Shown: positions 1-5,611 of the stretch, one piece after another
Layout of the letters: the number at the start of each line of letters is the position of its first letter
Position numbering within the stretch: the stretch's first letter is position 1
Assembly (NCBI GenBank): GCA_946645735.1
Contig: CAMPCK010000030.1
Location: 1-8,644 of the forward strand
DNA: 8,644 bases
Source: an uncultured Clostridia bacterium
GTDB lineage: Bacteria; Bacillota_A; Clostridia; Peptostreptococcales; Anaerovoracaceae
Direction of reading: 5' to 3'
Notes under the pieces: model-generated
Told to the model about the DNA's origin: nothing
Databases searched by the model: none
What the model saw: the letters and a program-made list of their open reading frames with translations, nothing else
Translations under genes and position numbers: made by a program

Positions 1-399
1 TGCTGTATAGGTGCATCTTGAGGGTTCGTTTTCGCCGTGACCTCTTAAATCGTAGATGATGGCGCTGTATCCCAGATCAAGGTATATCCTTGCATACTTG
101 AGGGCACCGTATCTGTTGTCAGTATAGCCGTGGGAAATGATGACGTACTTTCCGGTGTGTGCGGGATTCACTATGAGCTGCACGTAAAGTTCGTAGCCGT
201 CAAAGCTGTTTATTTTATAGGAGCGTTTCTCAGCCGCATCGTACCAGCTTATATCGTAGTGCTTCGCCTGCCAGGCCCTTGCTTCGTCCAGGGACTGCCG
301 TCTGACCCTCAGGATAAATCCCGAAAGGAGCCAGCCTGCCAGAAGGATCAGGACAGCGATAACTGCTATTATAATAAGGATTATTGTCGGTGCGTTCAT
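1..399 (-). CDS. Membrane-anchored alpha/beta hydrolase, 5' part (cut by window edge)
   Basis: This is the N-terminal 133 residues of a serine-hydrolase-fold protein; the rest lies beyond the left edge. Residues about 5-30 form one long hydrophobic segment (PTIILIIIAVIAVLILL...) followed by RVRR, which fits an N-in signal anchor with the catalytic domain outside the membrane. The hydrolase core then begins: a strand ending in HGYTDNR (residues 90-96, the oxyanion-hole HG region) and DLRGHG (117-122), typical of the Hydrolase_4 / YqkD-like group. The nucleophile GxSxG motif and the Asp/His of the triad would lie outside the window, so activity and substrate cannot be judged. The ATG is preceded by AGAAAGG at 407-413 with 7 bases between. 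That site overlaps the stop codon of the upstream glycosylase gene, so the two are probably co-transcribed and translationally coupled. The fold is fairly certain; the substrate is unknown. Confidence 0.85.
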   Translation of the reverse strand, partial: MNAPTIILIIIAVIAVLILLAGWLLSGFILRVRRQSLDEARAWQAKHYDISWYDAAEKRSYKINSFDGYELYVQLIVNPAHTGKYVIISHGYTDNRYGALKYARIYLDLGYSAIIYDLRGHGENEPSRCTYTA

Positions 400-412
400 T
401 TAATTACCTTTC

Positions 413-931
413 TCATATGGTTCTGATGATGTCCCAGGCTTCTATGAGTTTCTCCAGGGACCACTGGGCATTTGCAGGGCTTGTTGATGGCAGACACTCC
501 GCCTCACGTCCTGTAGCAGGCTCTATATACTTTTTATAGAGTTCATGGGATTTTTTGCCGTTGCAATAAATGCGGTCTATGGGCGCATTATCGAGAATAA
601 GACTAAGATCGTTGGCCCTTGCGTTTCTTATACTTGAGTCTGAGGATCCCACGATCTCGCAGCTTGCGATGGAATCCCAGAGGGCCAGACCGTGATTAAG
701 AATAAGAGCCTTTTTGGCCGATATATCCTTAAGTTCCGGTACAGGCTCCCCGAAGACTGCCGCGATCACCTTCCAGAACCTGTTCTGGGGATGCCCGTAA
801 AAGAAGTTCTGTTCCCTGGATTTTACCGATGGAAAAGACCCGAGGATCAGCACTTTGCTGCTCTCACTATATAGCGGTCCGAAGGGATGCGTAAGATTCT
901 GAACTTTTGAAATACTGTTTTTTACGGTCAT
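413..931 (-). CDS. DNA glycosylase of the uracil-DNA glycosylase superfamily (family 6-like, hypoxanthine/deoxyinosine type)
   Basis: The 172-residue protein matches the small UDG-superfamily enzymes annotated as DNA-deoxyinosine (hypoxanthine-DNA) glycosylase. These cut deaminated bases such as hypoxanthine out of DNA and start base excision repair in the cytoplasm. Seen motifs are the first substrate loop GSFPSVKSRE (31-40), the following FFYGHPQNRFW (43-53), ALWDSIASCEIVGSSDSSI (83-101), and the C-terminal loop LPSTSPAN (147-154), which corresponds to the second catalytic/intercalation motif. Length is normal for the group and the gene looks intact. The start at 931 is supported by AGAAAGG at 939-945, 7 bases upstream. 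It is the first gene of a two-gene operon with the alpha/beta hydrolase, 13 bases apart. The family is recognised from memory of its motifs; preference for hypoxanthine over uracil is inferred from family membership. Confidence 0.88.
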   Translation of the reverse strand: MTVKNSISKVQNLTHPFGPLYSESSKVLILGSFPSVKSREQNFFYGHPQNRFWKVIAAVFGEPVPELKDISAKKALILNHGLALWDSIASCEIVGSSDSSIRNARANDLSLILDNAPIDRIYCNGKKSHELYKKYIEPATGREAECLPSTSPANAQWSLEKLIEAWDIIRTI

Positions 932-950
932 TATTTTGCCTTTCTTCTAA

Positions 951-980
951 ATTATACCCAGTCCCTGTGCCTATTGTAAA
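951..980 (-). promoter_or_regulatory. Sigma-A-type promoter of the glycosylase operon
   Basis: On the minus strand, TTTACA (975-980) and TATAAT (951-956) are separated by 18 bases; the -10 is a perfect consensus and the -35 matches 5 of 6. The predicted transcription start is near 944. That gives a leader of only about 13 bases, starting essentially at the ribosome binding site (939-945). Its -35 overlaps the -35 of the divergent trmL promoter. Confidence 0.65.
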
Positions 981-1002
981 GTGAAGATTTTTGGTGTAAA
1001 AT
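974..1002 (+). promoter_or_regulatory. Probable promoter of trmL
   Basis: TTGTAA (974-979) and TAAAAT (997-1002) are 17 bases apart on the plus strand. The predicted start is near 1009, giving a 28-base leader that carries the ribosome binding site AAAGGAAGG (1022-1030). The -35 uses the same bases as the -35 of the leftward glycosylase promoter. Confidence 0.55.
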
Positions 1003-1036
1003 GTGATGGTGATTTTTACTTAAAGGAAGGTTTATT

Positions 1037-1522
1037 ATGAGTTTACATATAGTTTTCGTTGAGCCTGAGATCCCGCCCAACACGGGAAATATCGCCCGCA
1101 CCTGCGCAGCAACCGACACAGTCCTTCACCTGGTGAAGCCTCTGGGATTCAGCATCGATGACAAGGCACTTAAGCGTGCAGGTCTTGATTACTGGCCCTA
1201 TGTTACAGTGGAAGTTCACGAGAACCTGGATGAGTTCATGGACATCTACGGTCCTGAGGGAAAAGAACCTCACCGCCTTTTCCTTGCAACCACCAAGGGA
1301 GGAAACTTCTATACGGATTTCGAATATCAGGATGAGGATATGTTCCTCTTCGGCCGTGAGACTGCCGGTCTTCCGAGAGACTTTATAAAAGCTCACGCGG
1401 ATCACGCCATCCGAATCCCCATGAGCGCCTCTACTCGCCTCCGCTCCTTCAATCTGGCAAACTCCGCCAACATCATTCTCTTTGAAGCTCTGAGGCAGCT
1501 GGGATTCCCGGGACTTAAATGA
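1037..1522 (+). CDS. trmL: tRNA (cytidine/uridine-34 2'-O)-methyltransferase TrmL, SPOUT family
   Basis: This 161-residue protein is a minimal SPOUT methyltransferase. TrmL uses S-adenosylmethionine to methylate the 2'-O of the wobble nucleotide (C34 or cmnm5U34) of leucine tRNAs. The three SPOUT motifs are visible: IPPNTGNIARTC (12-23), FGRETAGLP (105-113) and the C-terminal knot region at 127-154, starting IPMSASTRLRSFNLANS and ending in EALRQ. The last forms the trefoil knot and cofactor pocket. Length is normal for TrmL (about 150-160), with no extra RNA-binding domain. The ATG has AAAGGAAGG 6 bases upstream. The gene stands alone: it has its own promoter, a divergent neighbour upstream and a strong terminator 16 bases after its stop. 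It was formerly named yibK/cspR. Confidence 0.95.
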   Translation: MSLHIVFVEPEIPPNTGNIARTCAATDTVLHLVKPLGFSIDDKALKRAGLDYWPYVTVEVHENLDEFMDIYGPEGKEPHRLFLATTKGGNFYTDFEYQDEDMFLFGRETAGLPRDFIKAHADHAIRIPMSASTRLRSFNLANSANIILFEALRQLGFPGLK

Positions 1523-1537
1523 CAAATAATATAAATC

Positions 1538-1565
1538 AAGCGCTGCAGATCTGCAGCGCTTTTTG
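1538..1565. terminator. Rho-independent terminator between convergent trmL and queA
   Basis: Positions 1538-1561 form a perfect 24-base palindrome that folds as a 10-base-pair stem (AAGCGCTGCA with TGCAGCGCTT) and a GATC loop. On the plus strand it runs into TTTTTGTT, a good terminator for trmL. On the minus strand, just after the queA stop, the tail is CTTGATTTATATT, so termination of the ruv-queA transcript should be weaker but still possible. The poly-T tract touches the end of queA. Confidence 0.9.
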
Positions 1566-2660
1566 TTATTCAGTAAAGAATGTGGCATCGCCGTAGGAGA
1601 AGAACTGGTACTTCTCTCTGACCGCCTCGTTATAGGCTTTTATCACGCCTTCTCTGTCGTAAAGAGCGCTCACCAGCATGAGGAGCGTGGACTTGGGCAG
1701 ATGGAAGTTGGTGATGAGCTGGTCGATTACCTTGAACTCATAGCCGGGATAGATGAAGATTCCTGTGGAGCCCGAACCTGCGGGTACTCTGTAATCCCCT
1801 GCTTCTTCGTCCCAGACGGCAGCGGATTCCACGGTTCTTGTGGATGTGGTTCCCACGGATATAATGCGGCCGCCTGCTGCCATGGTGTCGTTTATGGTCT
1901 TGGCAGCTTCTTCATCGATGAAATATTCCTCGAAATGCATGTGGTGGTCTTCCACCTTCTCGGCCTTTACGGGGCGGAAGGTTCCTATACCCACGTGAAG
2001 GGTAACATAGGCGAGTTTCACTCCCTTCTCCTCGGCTTTTTTAAGGAGCTCCTTTGTGAAGTGGAGTCCCGCTGTAGGGGCTGCTACAGAACCCTCTATC
2101 TTGGAATAGACGGTCTGATAGCGGTCCTTGTCCTCGGAGTTATTTGCACGGGCTATGTATGGAGGAAGAGGCATCTGTCCGATCTCCTCCAAGCGCTCCA
2201 TGAATATTCCGTCATATTTGAATTCCACTATCCTTGTGCCGTCGTCGGAATATCCCACGACCTCAGCTCTTAAGAGCTTTCCGTCGGGATAATGGGATTC
2301 AGTTCCGTCGGGACCGATACCGGAGAAGACTACGCTGTCCCCCACTTTAAGACGCTTTCCGGGTTTCACAAGAGTCTCCCAGCGGTCACCCTCTCCCGGC
2401 ATACGCTTGCTTAAGAGGAACTCAACCTTTGCGCCTGTTCCCTCCTTCACGCCAAAAAGTCTGGCAGGAAGTACCTTGGAATTGTTGAGAACCAGGCAGT
2501 CTCCGGGTTTCAGGTATTCAAGGATATCGAAGAACTTTCTGTGCTCGATCTTCCCTGTTCCCATATGGATCACCATAAGGCGGCACTCATCACGCTTGGC
2601 TGACGGCACCTGGGCAATCAGTTCTTCGGGTAAGTTATAGTCAAAATCTGATACGTTCAT
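1566..2660 (-). CDS. queA: S-adenosylmethionine:tRNA ribosyltransferase-isomerase QueA
   Basis: QueA transfers and rearranges the ribosyl group of S-adenosylmethionine onto 7-aminomethyl-7-deazaguanine at tRNA position 34. The product is epoxyqueuosine, the next-to-last step of queuosine synthesis. From the chosen start the protein has 364 residues, close to the usual 340-360. Family motifs seen are the N-terminal [12 protein letters not shown] (6-17), a central block at 180-202 with [36 protein letters not shown] (316-332), and FFSYGD near the C-terminus. An upstream in-frame ATG at 2711 exists. The ATG at 2660 is preferred because it has TGGAG 5 bases upstream (2666-2670) and starts exactly where QueA proteins begin (MNVSDFDY). 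It is the last gene of the ruvCAB-queA operon, a common arrangement in clostridia and proteobacteria. It is separated from ruvB by 81 bases that hold hairpins. Confidence 0.96.
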   Translation of the reverse strand: MNVSDFDYNLPEELIAQVPSAKRDECRLMVIHMGTGKIEHRKFFDILEYLKPGDCLVLNNSKVLPARLFGVKEGTGAKVEFLLSKRMPGEGDRWETLVKPGKRLKVGDSVVFSGIGPDGTESHYPDGKLLRAEVVGYSDDGTRIVEFKYDGIFMERLEEIGQMPLPPYIARANNSEDKDRYQTVYSKIEGSVAAPTAGLHFTKELLKKAEEKGVKLAYVTLHVGIGTFRPVKAEKVEDHHMHFEEYFIDEEAAKTINDTMAAGGRIISVGTTSTRTVESAAVWDEEAGDYRVPAGSGSTGIFIYPGYEFKVIDQLITNFHLPKSTLLMLVSALYDREGVIKAYNEAVREKYQFFSYGDATFFTE

Positions 2661-2670
2661 ATTATCTCCA
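2661..2670 (-). promoter_or_regulatory. queA: Ribosome binding site that fixes the queA start
   Basis: On the minus strand TGGAG (2666-2670) sits 5 bases before the ATG at 2660. The alternative in-frame ATG at 2711 would add 17 residues not typical of QueA. Confidence 0.75.
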
Positions 2671-2689
2671 ATACTTACTGTTAAATTGA

Positions 2690-2737
2690 AGCGGATCATA
2701 CCGCTAATCAAAACTTTCGGCCGGATGTTCCGGCCGA
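2690..2737 (-). other. Two hairpins in the ruvB-queA gap (possible partial terminator or processing site)
   Basis: Reading the minus strand after the ruvB stop, TCGGCCGG pairs with CCGGCCGA (8 GC-rich pairs, 5-base loop; 2717-2737) and is followed by AAGTTTTGATT, an interrupted T tract. A second small hairpin follows, AGCGG pairing with CCGCT around a 6-base loop (2690-2705). The first looks like a leaky intrinsic terminator that could lower queA expression relative to ruvCAB; it could also be an RNA-processing or stability element. I saw no convincing promoter for queA here; TATGAT at 2695-2700 lacks a good -35. Confidence 0.5.
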
Positions 2738-2741
2738 TAAA

Positions 2742-3770
2742 TTACATTTCCATCTGTTCCTCTTCCATTGCTTCAGGATAATCCAGACCGAAGTGGCGGT
2801 AGCCCTCACGGCTTACCATACGGCCCTTCTGAGTGCGGTACAGAAGACCGGACTGAATCAGGAATGGTTCATTGACGTCTTCAAGGGTAACGCGCTCTTC
2901 ACCTAAGGATGCTGCGATGGTATCGATTCCCACGGGGCCGCCTCCGAAGCGCTCGATAATGGTCAGGATGATATCGCGGTCGAGTTTTTCGAGACCGAGA
3001 TCATCGACTCCGAGAGCTTCAAGTCCTTCGCGGGTAATATCCAGATCGATGGAACCGTTTCCCTTGACCTGGGAGAAATCGCGGATACGCTTAAGCATTC
3101 TGTTGGCCACACGCGGGGTTCCGCGGGAACGCTTGGCCATTTCATCAAGAGATGCCTCGTCGATTCCGACGTTGAGCAAGGACGCTGAACGGCGGAGGAT
3201 CTTCTTGAGTTCATCCGGTGTATAGAGTTCAAACTTGCCGATAACTCCGAAACGGTCCCTGAGAGGTGCAGATAATGAGCCTGCACGGGTGGTAGCACCG
3301 ATCAGAGTGAAACGCGCAAGGTCAAGTCTGATGGATCTGGCGGAAGGTCCCTTACCGATAATAATATCCAGGGCATAGTCCTCCATGGCTGAATAGAGCA
3401 CTTCCTCAACGGAGCGGTTCAGCCTGTGTATCTCATCTATAAAAAGTACGTCGTTGTCATTAAGGTTTGTAAGAATTGCAGCCAGGTCCCCTGCGCGGCC
3501 TATGGCGGGACCTGATGTGATCTTGATGTCTACGCCGAGCTCATTGGCAATGATTCCGGCGAGAGTTGTTTTGCCAAGTCCCGGAGGACCGTAAAACAGT
3601 ACGTGATCCAGAGGGTCATGTCTCAGTTTGGCAGCTTCAATAAAGATCTTAAGGTTGTCCTTTACGCTCTGCTGGCCGATGTAGTCGTCCAGGGTCTGGG
3701 GCCTTAAGCCCGCCTCCTGCCTGGCCTCACCTATATATGAATTGGTTGATGTGATTCTGTCTTCAGACAT
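2742..3770 (-). CDS. ruvB: Holliday junction branch migration ATPase RuvB
   Basis: RuvB is the hexameric AAA+ motor that, loaded by RuvA, drives branch migration of Holliday junctions in recombinational repair. The 342-residue protein is full length. It shows Walker A GPPGLGKT (61-68), Walker B VLFIDE (108-113) followed by the RuvB-typical [18 protein letters not shown], sensor 1 IGATTRAG (157-164), the arginine finger in LRDRFG (R171 or R173), and sensor 2 RGTPR (216-220). The C-terminal winged-helix DNA-binding domain, about 258-330, includes [15 protein letters not shown]. The tail is acidic and Met-rich ([10 protein letters not shown]). The ATG is preceded by AGGAGA (3776-3781). It lies 40 bases after ruvA and upstream of queA in one operon, presumably driven from the ruvC promoter. 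All key residues are present. Confidence 0.98.
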   Translation of the reverse strand: MSEDRITSTNSYIGEARQEAGLRPQTLDDYIGQQSVKDNLKIFIEAAKLRHDPLDHVLFYGPPGLGKTTLAGIIANELGVDIKITSGPAIGRAGDLAAILTNLNDNDVLFIDEIHRLNRSVEEVLYSAMEDYALDIIIGKGPSARSIRLDLARFTLIGATTRAGSLSAPLRDRFGVIGKFELYTPDELKKILRRSASLLNVGIDEASLDEMAKRSRGTPRVANRMLKRIRDFSQVKGNGSIDLDITREGLEALGVDDLGLEKLDRDIILTIIERFGGGPVGIDTIAASLGEERVTLEDVNEPFLIQSGLLYRTQKGRMVSREGYRHFGLDYPEAMEEEQMEM

Positions 3771-3810
3771 TTCATTCTCCTGTTATATGCAAAAAATTCA
3801 GTGCGGATAA

Positions 3811-4422
3811 TCAGAACAGACTCCTCAGAGCCTTCTTGATATATTCCTCGGAGGTGAGTCCCTCATCTCCCACAGAGGATACGGCCTTGAAGGCCTCAGC
3901 TCTGGCATAGCCCAGGCTGATGAGGGCGGAGATCGCTTCAGATCTTGCGTCGCTTCCGTCGGGACCTGCTTCTCCTCCGTAGCCCATGAGTTCTCCTGTC
4001 TCCATATCGATATCAGGGGATCCTACCTTGTCCTTCAGTTCCACTACAAGGCGCTCTGCGGTCTTTTTGCCGACGCCCTGGGCCTTTGATATGGCCTTTA
4101 CGTCTCCCATGGCTATGGCCTGTCTCAGCTGGTCAAGGGGCATGGAACCCAGAATGCCCATGGCTCCCTTTGGTCCGATACCTGAGACCGTAGTGAGGAG
4201 CTTGAAGAATTCCAGGCTTTCTTTATTGTGGAAGCCGTATAAGCTCATGTCATCTTCTCTTACAATCATTTCCGTGAAGACTGTTATCTCGTCCCCTTCG
4301 GAGTGCTTGTATATGGGTGAACCCTGAGGCACGAAGATCTCGAAGCCTATGCCGGCATTGGTCTCAACTACCACACCGGACTCGAACTGCATGGTGTAAG
4401 TGCCTTTGATGTATCTTATCAT
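3811..4422 (-). CDS. ruvA: Holliday junction branch migration complex subunit RuvA
   Basis: RuvA forms a tetramer that binds the four-way junction and docks RuvB. The protein has 203 residues, the usual size. Visible parts are the N-terminal OB-fold (1 to about 65) with the acidic pin in VREDDMSLYGF (E56, D57, D58), and two helix-hairpin-helix motifs, VSGIGPKGA (79-87) and QGVGKKTAE (115-123). A flexible acidic, Gly-rich linker follows (about 134-157), then the C-terminal three-helix domain III (about 158-203) that contacts RuvB. The ruvC stop codon TAA directly abuts the ruvA ATG with no bases between. The ribosome binding site AAGGAAGGGA lies inside the end of ruvC, so translation of the two is almost certainly coupled. 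Confidence 0.97.
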   Translation of the reverse strand: MIRYIKGTYTMQFESGVVVETNAGIGFEIFVPQGSPIYKHSEGDEITVFTEMIVREDDMSLYGFHNKESLEFFKLLTTVSGIGPKGAMGILGSMPLDQLRQAIAMGDVKAISKAQGVGKKTAERLVVELKDKVGSPDIDMETGELMGYGGEAGPDGSDARSEAISALISLGYARAEAFKAVSSVGDEGLTSEEYIKKALRSLF

Positions 4423-4935
4423 TTATATTCCCTTCCTTATTCTCAGTTCCCTCTTGCCGCCGGAGCCTCCGGAAGAATGTCCGTGACAGATGGCTGCAGC
4501 CAATGCGTCAGCCGTGTCGTCGGGCTTGGGGACCTTTTCAAGATTCAGAATGGTCTTTACCATCTGCTGAACCTGCTTCTTGTCTGCTCTTCCGTAGCCT
4601 ACCAGAGCCTGTTTGATCTGAAGAGGCGTATATTCACTGATTCTCAGGCCGCCGTTAGCGCATGCCAAAACAGCCACGCCTCTGGCCTCGCCTACCATTA
4701 TAGCCGTCTTGGCGTTGTTGTTGAAGTAGAGTTCTTCGATGGACGCCTCTTCCGGCTTATATTTTTCAATTATTTCTTCAAGACCCATATACAGTTCCTG
4801 AAGCCTCCTGGGCATGGGAGTATCTTTATCTGTAAGGATCGAATCGTAGGCAACTACCCTGAAATGGTTACCCTCAACATCCAGTACTCCCCAGCCGAGA
4901 ATGGCATAACCTGGGTCTATTCCAAGTATTCTCAT
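4423..4935 (-). CDS. ruvC: Crossover junction endodeoxyribonuclease RuvC
   Basis: RuvC is the dimeric Mg2+-dependent nuclease that resolves Holliday junctions by symmetrical nicks; it has an RNase H fold. The protein has 170 residues. The four catalytic acidic residues are present: D7 in [10 protein letters not shown]67 in [10 protein letters not shown], and D140 and D143 in [14 protein letters not shown]. The C-terminal tail is Gly/Ser-rich then basic. It is the first gene of ruvCAB-queA. The start at 4935 is forced, because the catalytic D7 is so close to the N-terminus and no in-frame start lies just upstream. Yet no Shine-Dalgarno sequence is visible, and the -10 box ends only 6 bases before the ATG, so the mRNA may be leaderless. 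A LexA-like box lies within the promoter, suggesting SOS control. Confidence 0.97.
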   Translation of the reverse strand: MRILGIDPGYAILGWGVLDVEGNHFRVVAYDSILTDKDTPMPRRLQELYMGLEEIIEKYKPEEASIEELYFNNNAKTAIMVGEARGVAVLACANGGLRISEYTPLQIKQALVGYGRADKKQVQQMVKTILNLEKVPKPDDTADALAAAICHGHSSGGSGGKRELRIRKGI

Positions 4936-4941
4936 GCAACA

Positions 4942-4971
4942 AGTATAACATAGTGAACATTTGTTTGTCCA
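4942..4971 (-). promoter_or_regulatory. ruvC: Promoter of the ruvCAB-queA operon
   Basis: On the minus strand TGGACA (4966-4971, 5 of 6 to consensus) and TATACT (4942-4947, 5 of 6) are 18 bases apart. Transcription counted 7 bases from the -10 would start at 4935, the A of the ruvC ATG. The spacer contains the SOS-like box at 4955-4966. Confidence 0.6.
4955..4966. promoter_or_regulatory. Candidate LexA/DinR (SOS) box in the ruvC promoter
   Basis: The plus strand reads GAAC-ATTT-GTTT; the Gram-positive LexA operator is GAAC-N4-GTTC, so 7 of 8 defined positions match. It sits between the -35 and -10 of ruvC, where a bound repressor would block RNA polymerase. RuvCAB are classical DNA-damage-inducible functions, which makes the match more credible. 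Binding itself is inferred. Confidence 0.6.
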
Positions 4972-4978
4972 CCCAAAT

Positions 4979-5001
4979 TTTTATACAGCACCTGTATAAA
5001 A
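4979..5001. repeat. Inverted repeat (10-3-10) between the ruvC and argR promoters
   Basis: The arms TTTTATACAG (4979-4988) and CTGTATAAAA (4992-5001) are perfect reverse complements around a CAC spacer. The repeat lies 7 bases beyond the ruvC -35 and 12 bases before the argR -35, so it is placed as an operator for either or both genes. The half-site TATACAG recurs at 5042-5048, at the argR -10. It lies upstream of both predicted starts, so a terminator role is unlikely. The binding protein is unknown. Confidence 0.6.
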
Positions 5002-5013
5002 TAAAAACTTTCA

Positions 5014-5042
5014 TTGAATTTTTTTGCACCTTATGTTAAAAT
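5014..5042 (+). promoter_or_regulatory. argR: Promoter of argR-recN
   Basis: TTGAAT (5014-5019) and TAAAAT (5037-5042) are 17 bases apart, with TG at 5034-5035 giving an extended -10. The predicted start is near 5049, leaving a leader of about 68 bases. The ribosome binding site TTAAGGAG (5098-5105) lies 11 bases before the ATG, slightly farther than usual. Confidence 0.6.
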
Positions 5043-5047
5043 ATACA
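5015..5047. promoter_or_regulatory. Two candidate ARG boxes over the argR promoter
   Basis: TGAATTTTTTTGCA (5015-5028) matches the ARG-box core TGAAT-W4-ATTCA at 12 of 14 positions and covers the -35. TGTTAAAATATACA (5034-5047) keeps the outer TG/CA and the right half ATACA and covers the -10. The centres are 19 bases apart, close to the roughly 20-21 of paired boxes. Autoregulation by ArgR is the natural reading, but AT-rich promoters give such matches by chance. Confidence 0.35.
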
Positions 5048-5116
5048 GGCATACAAGAACCGAAGACTAGTTGATATAAATTTTGTCCAAAAAGTAATTA
5101 AGGAGAATCAGAACAA

Positions 5117-5581
5117 ATGCGTTACTCAAGACAGAACAAAATCATTGAGATTATCAACAACTACGAGGTTGACACACAGGAAAAGCTTGCCTCCCTTCTC
5201 AAGGAAGAAGGCTATGAAGTTACGCAGGCCACAATTTCCAGAGATATCAAGGAACTTCAGCTTGTCAAGACCCTCACAGCATCAGGCAAATATAAATATG
5301 CTATGAATCAGTCAACAGACCTTCCTCTTACGGACAGATTCGTTAAGATTTTCAGACAGACAGTTGTTTCCGTTGATTCCGCTGAGAACCTCATTATCAT
5401 CAAGACCCTTTCAGGATGTGCCAATGCAGCAGGCGAAGCTATCGATACTTCCCGTCTCGCACACGTAAAGGGCTCCATTGCCGGTGATAATACCCTGCTC
5501 ATCATTGTTGATGAAAAGGCAAATGTACCTGCTATTCTTCAGGAATTCAGCAATCTTATGAAAGAAACATCCAGAGAATAA
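5117..5581 (+). CDS. argR: Arginine repressor ArgR/AhrC
   Basis: ArgR is a hexameric, arginine-sensing transcription factor that represses arginine synthesis and can activate catabolic genes. The protein has 154 residues, the normal length. The N-terminal winged helix-turn-helix spans about 1-65; its recognition region is VTQATISRDIKEL (35-47), close to the family signature. The C-terminal hexamerisation and arginine-binding domain spans about 80-154, with GCANAAGEAID (100-110) and the ligand loop GSIAGDNT (119-126). In that loop most relatives have GDD; here D124 is kept and the second position is N125. The gene is first in an argR-recN pair, the same order as ahrC-recN in Bacillus subtilis. 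There is a 30-base gap and no terminator before recN. It diverges from ruvC, and ARG-box-like sequences suggest autoregulation. Confidence 0.96.
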   Translation: MRYSRQNKIIEIINNYEVDTQEKLASLLKEEGYEVTQATISRDIKELQLVKTLTASGKYKYAMNQSTDLPLTDRFVKIFRQTVVSVDSAENLIIIKTLSGCANAAGEAIDTSRLAHVKGSIAGDNTLLIIVDEKANVPAILQEFSNLMKETSRE

Positions 5582-5601
5582 CCTGAAACCCGTTTTTATT
5601 T

Positions 5602-5605
5602 GAGG
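5602..5605 (+). promoter_or_regulatory. recN: Ribosome binding site that fixes the recN start
   Basis: GAGG lies 6 bases before the ATG at 5612. A TTG four codons upstream (5600) overlaps this site and so cannot use it, which makes 5612 the better start. Confidence 0.75.
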
Positions 5606-5611
5606 CCTGAA

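Noticed and set aside
773..788. Inverted repeat CCAGAAC-CT-GTTCTGG, similar to a LexA site
   Set aside because: It lies inside the glycosylase coding region and encodes the conserved PQNRFW motif; the spacer is 2 rather than 4 bases, so it is coding constraint.
1043..1588. Minus-strand open frame (181 codons) opposite trmL
   Set aside because: It is antisense to trmL, runs through the terminator palindrome and has no recognisable domain.
1563..2273. Long plus-strand open frame (236 codons) opposite queA
   Set aside because: It lies wholly antisense to a well-recognised queA, starts inside the trmL-queA terminator tail, has no ribosome binding site and resembles no family I know; it is a codon-usage shadow.
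2661..2741. preQ1 riboswitch before queA
   Set aside because: The structured bases are simple hairpins; I see no preQ1-I aptamer pattern (GC stem, A-rich tail and downstream pairing partner).
4979..5001. Reading the TATACAG/CTGTATA palindrome as an E. coli-type SOS box
   Set aside because: The E. coli LexA site has CTG outside and CAG outside (CTG-N10-CAG); here the arms are reversed with CAG/CTG at the centre, and the host looks like Bacillota, whose LexA site differs.
5600..5611. TTG at 5600 as the recN start
   Set aside because: The ATG four codons later has GAGG at the right distance and begins where RecN proteins normally begin.
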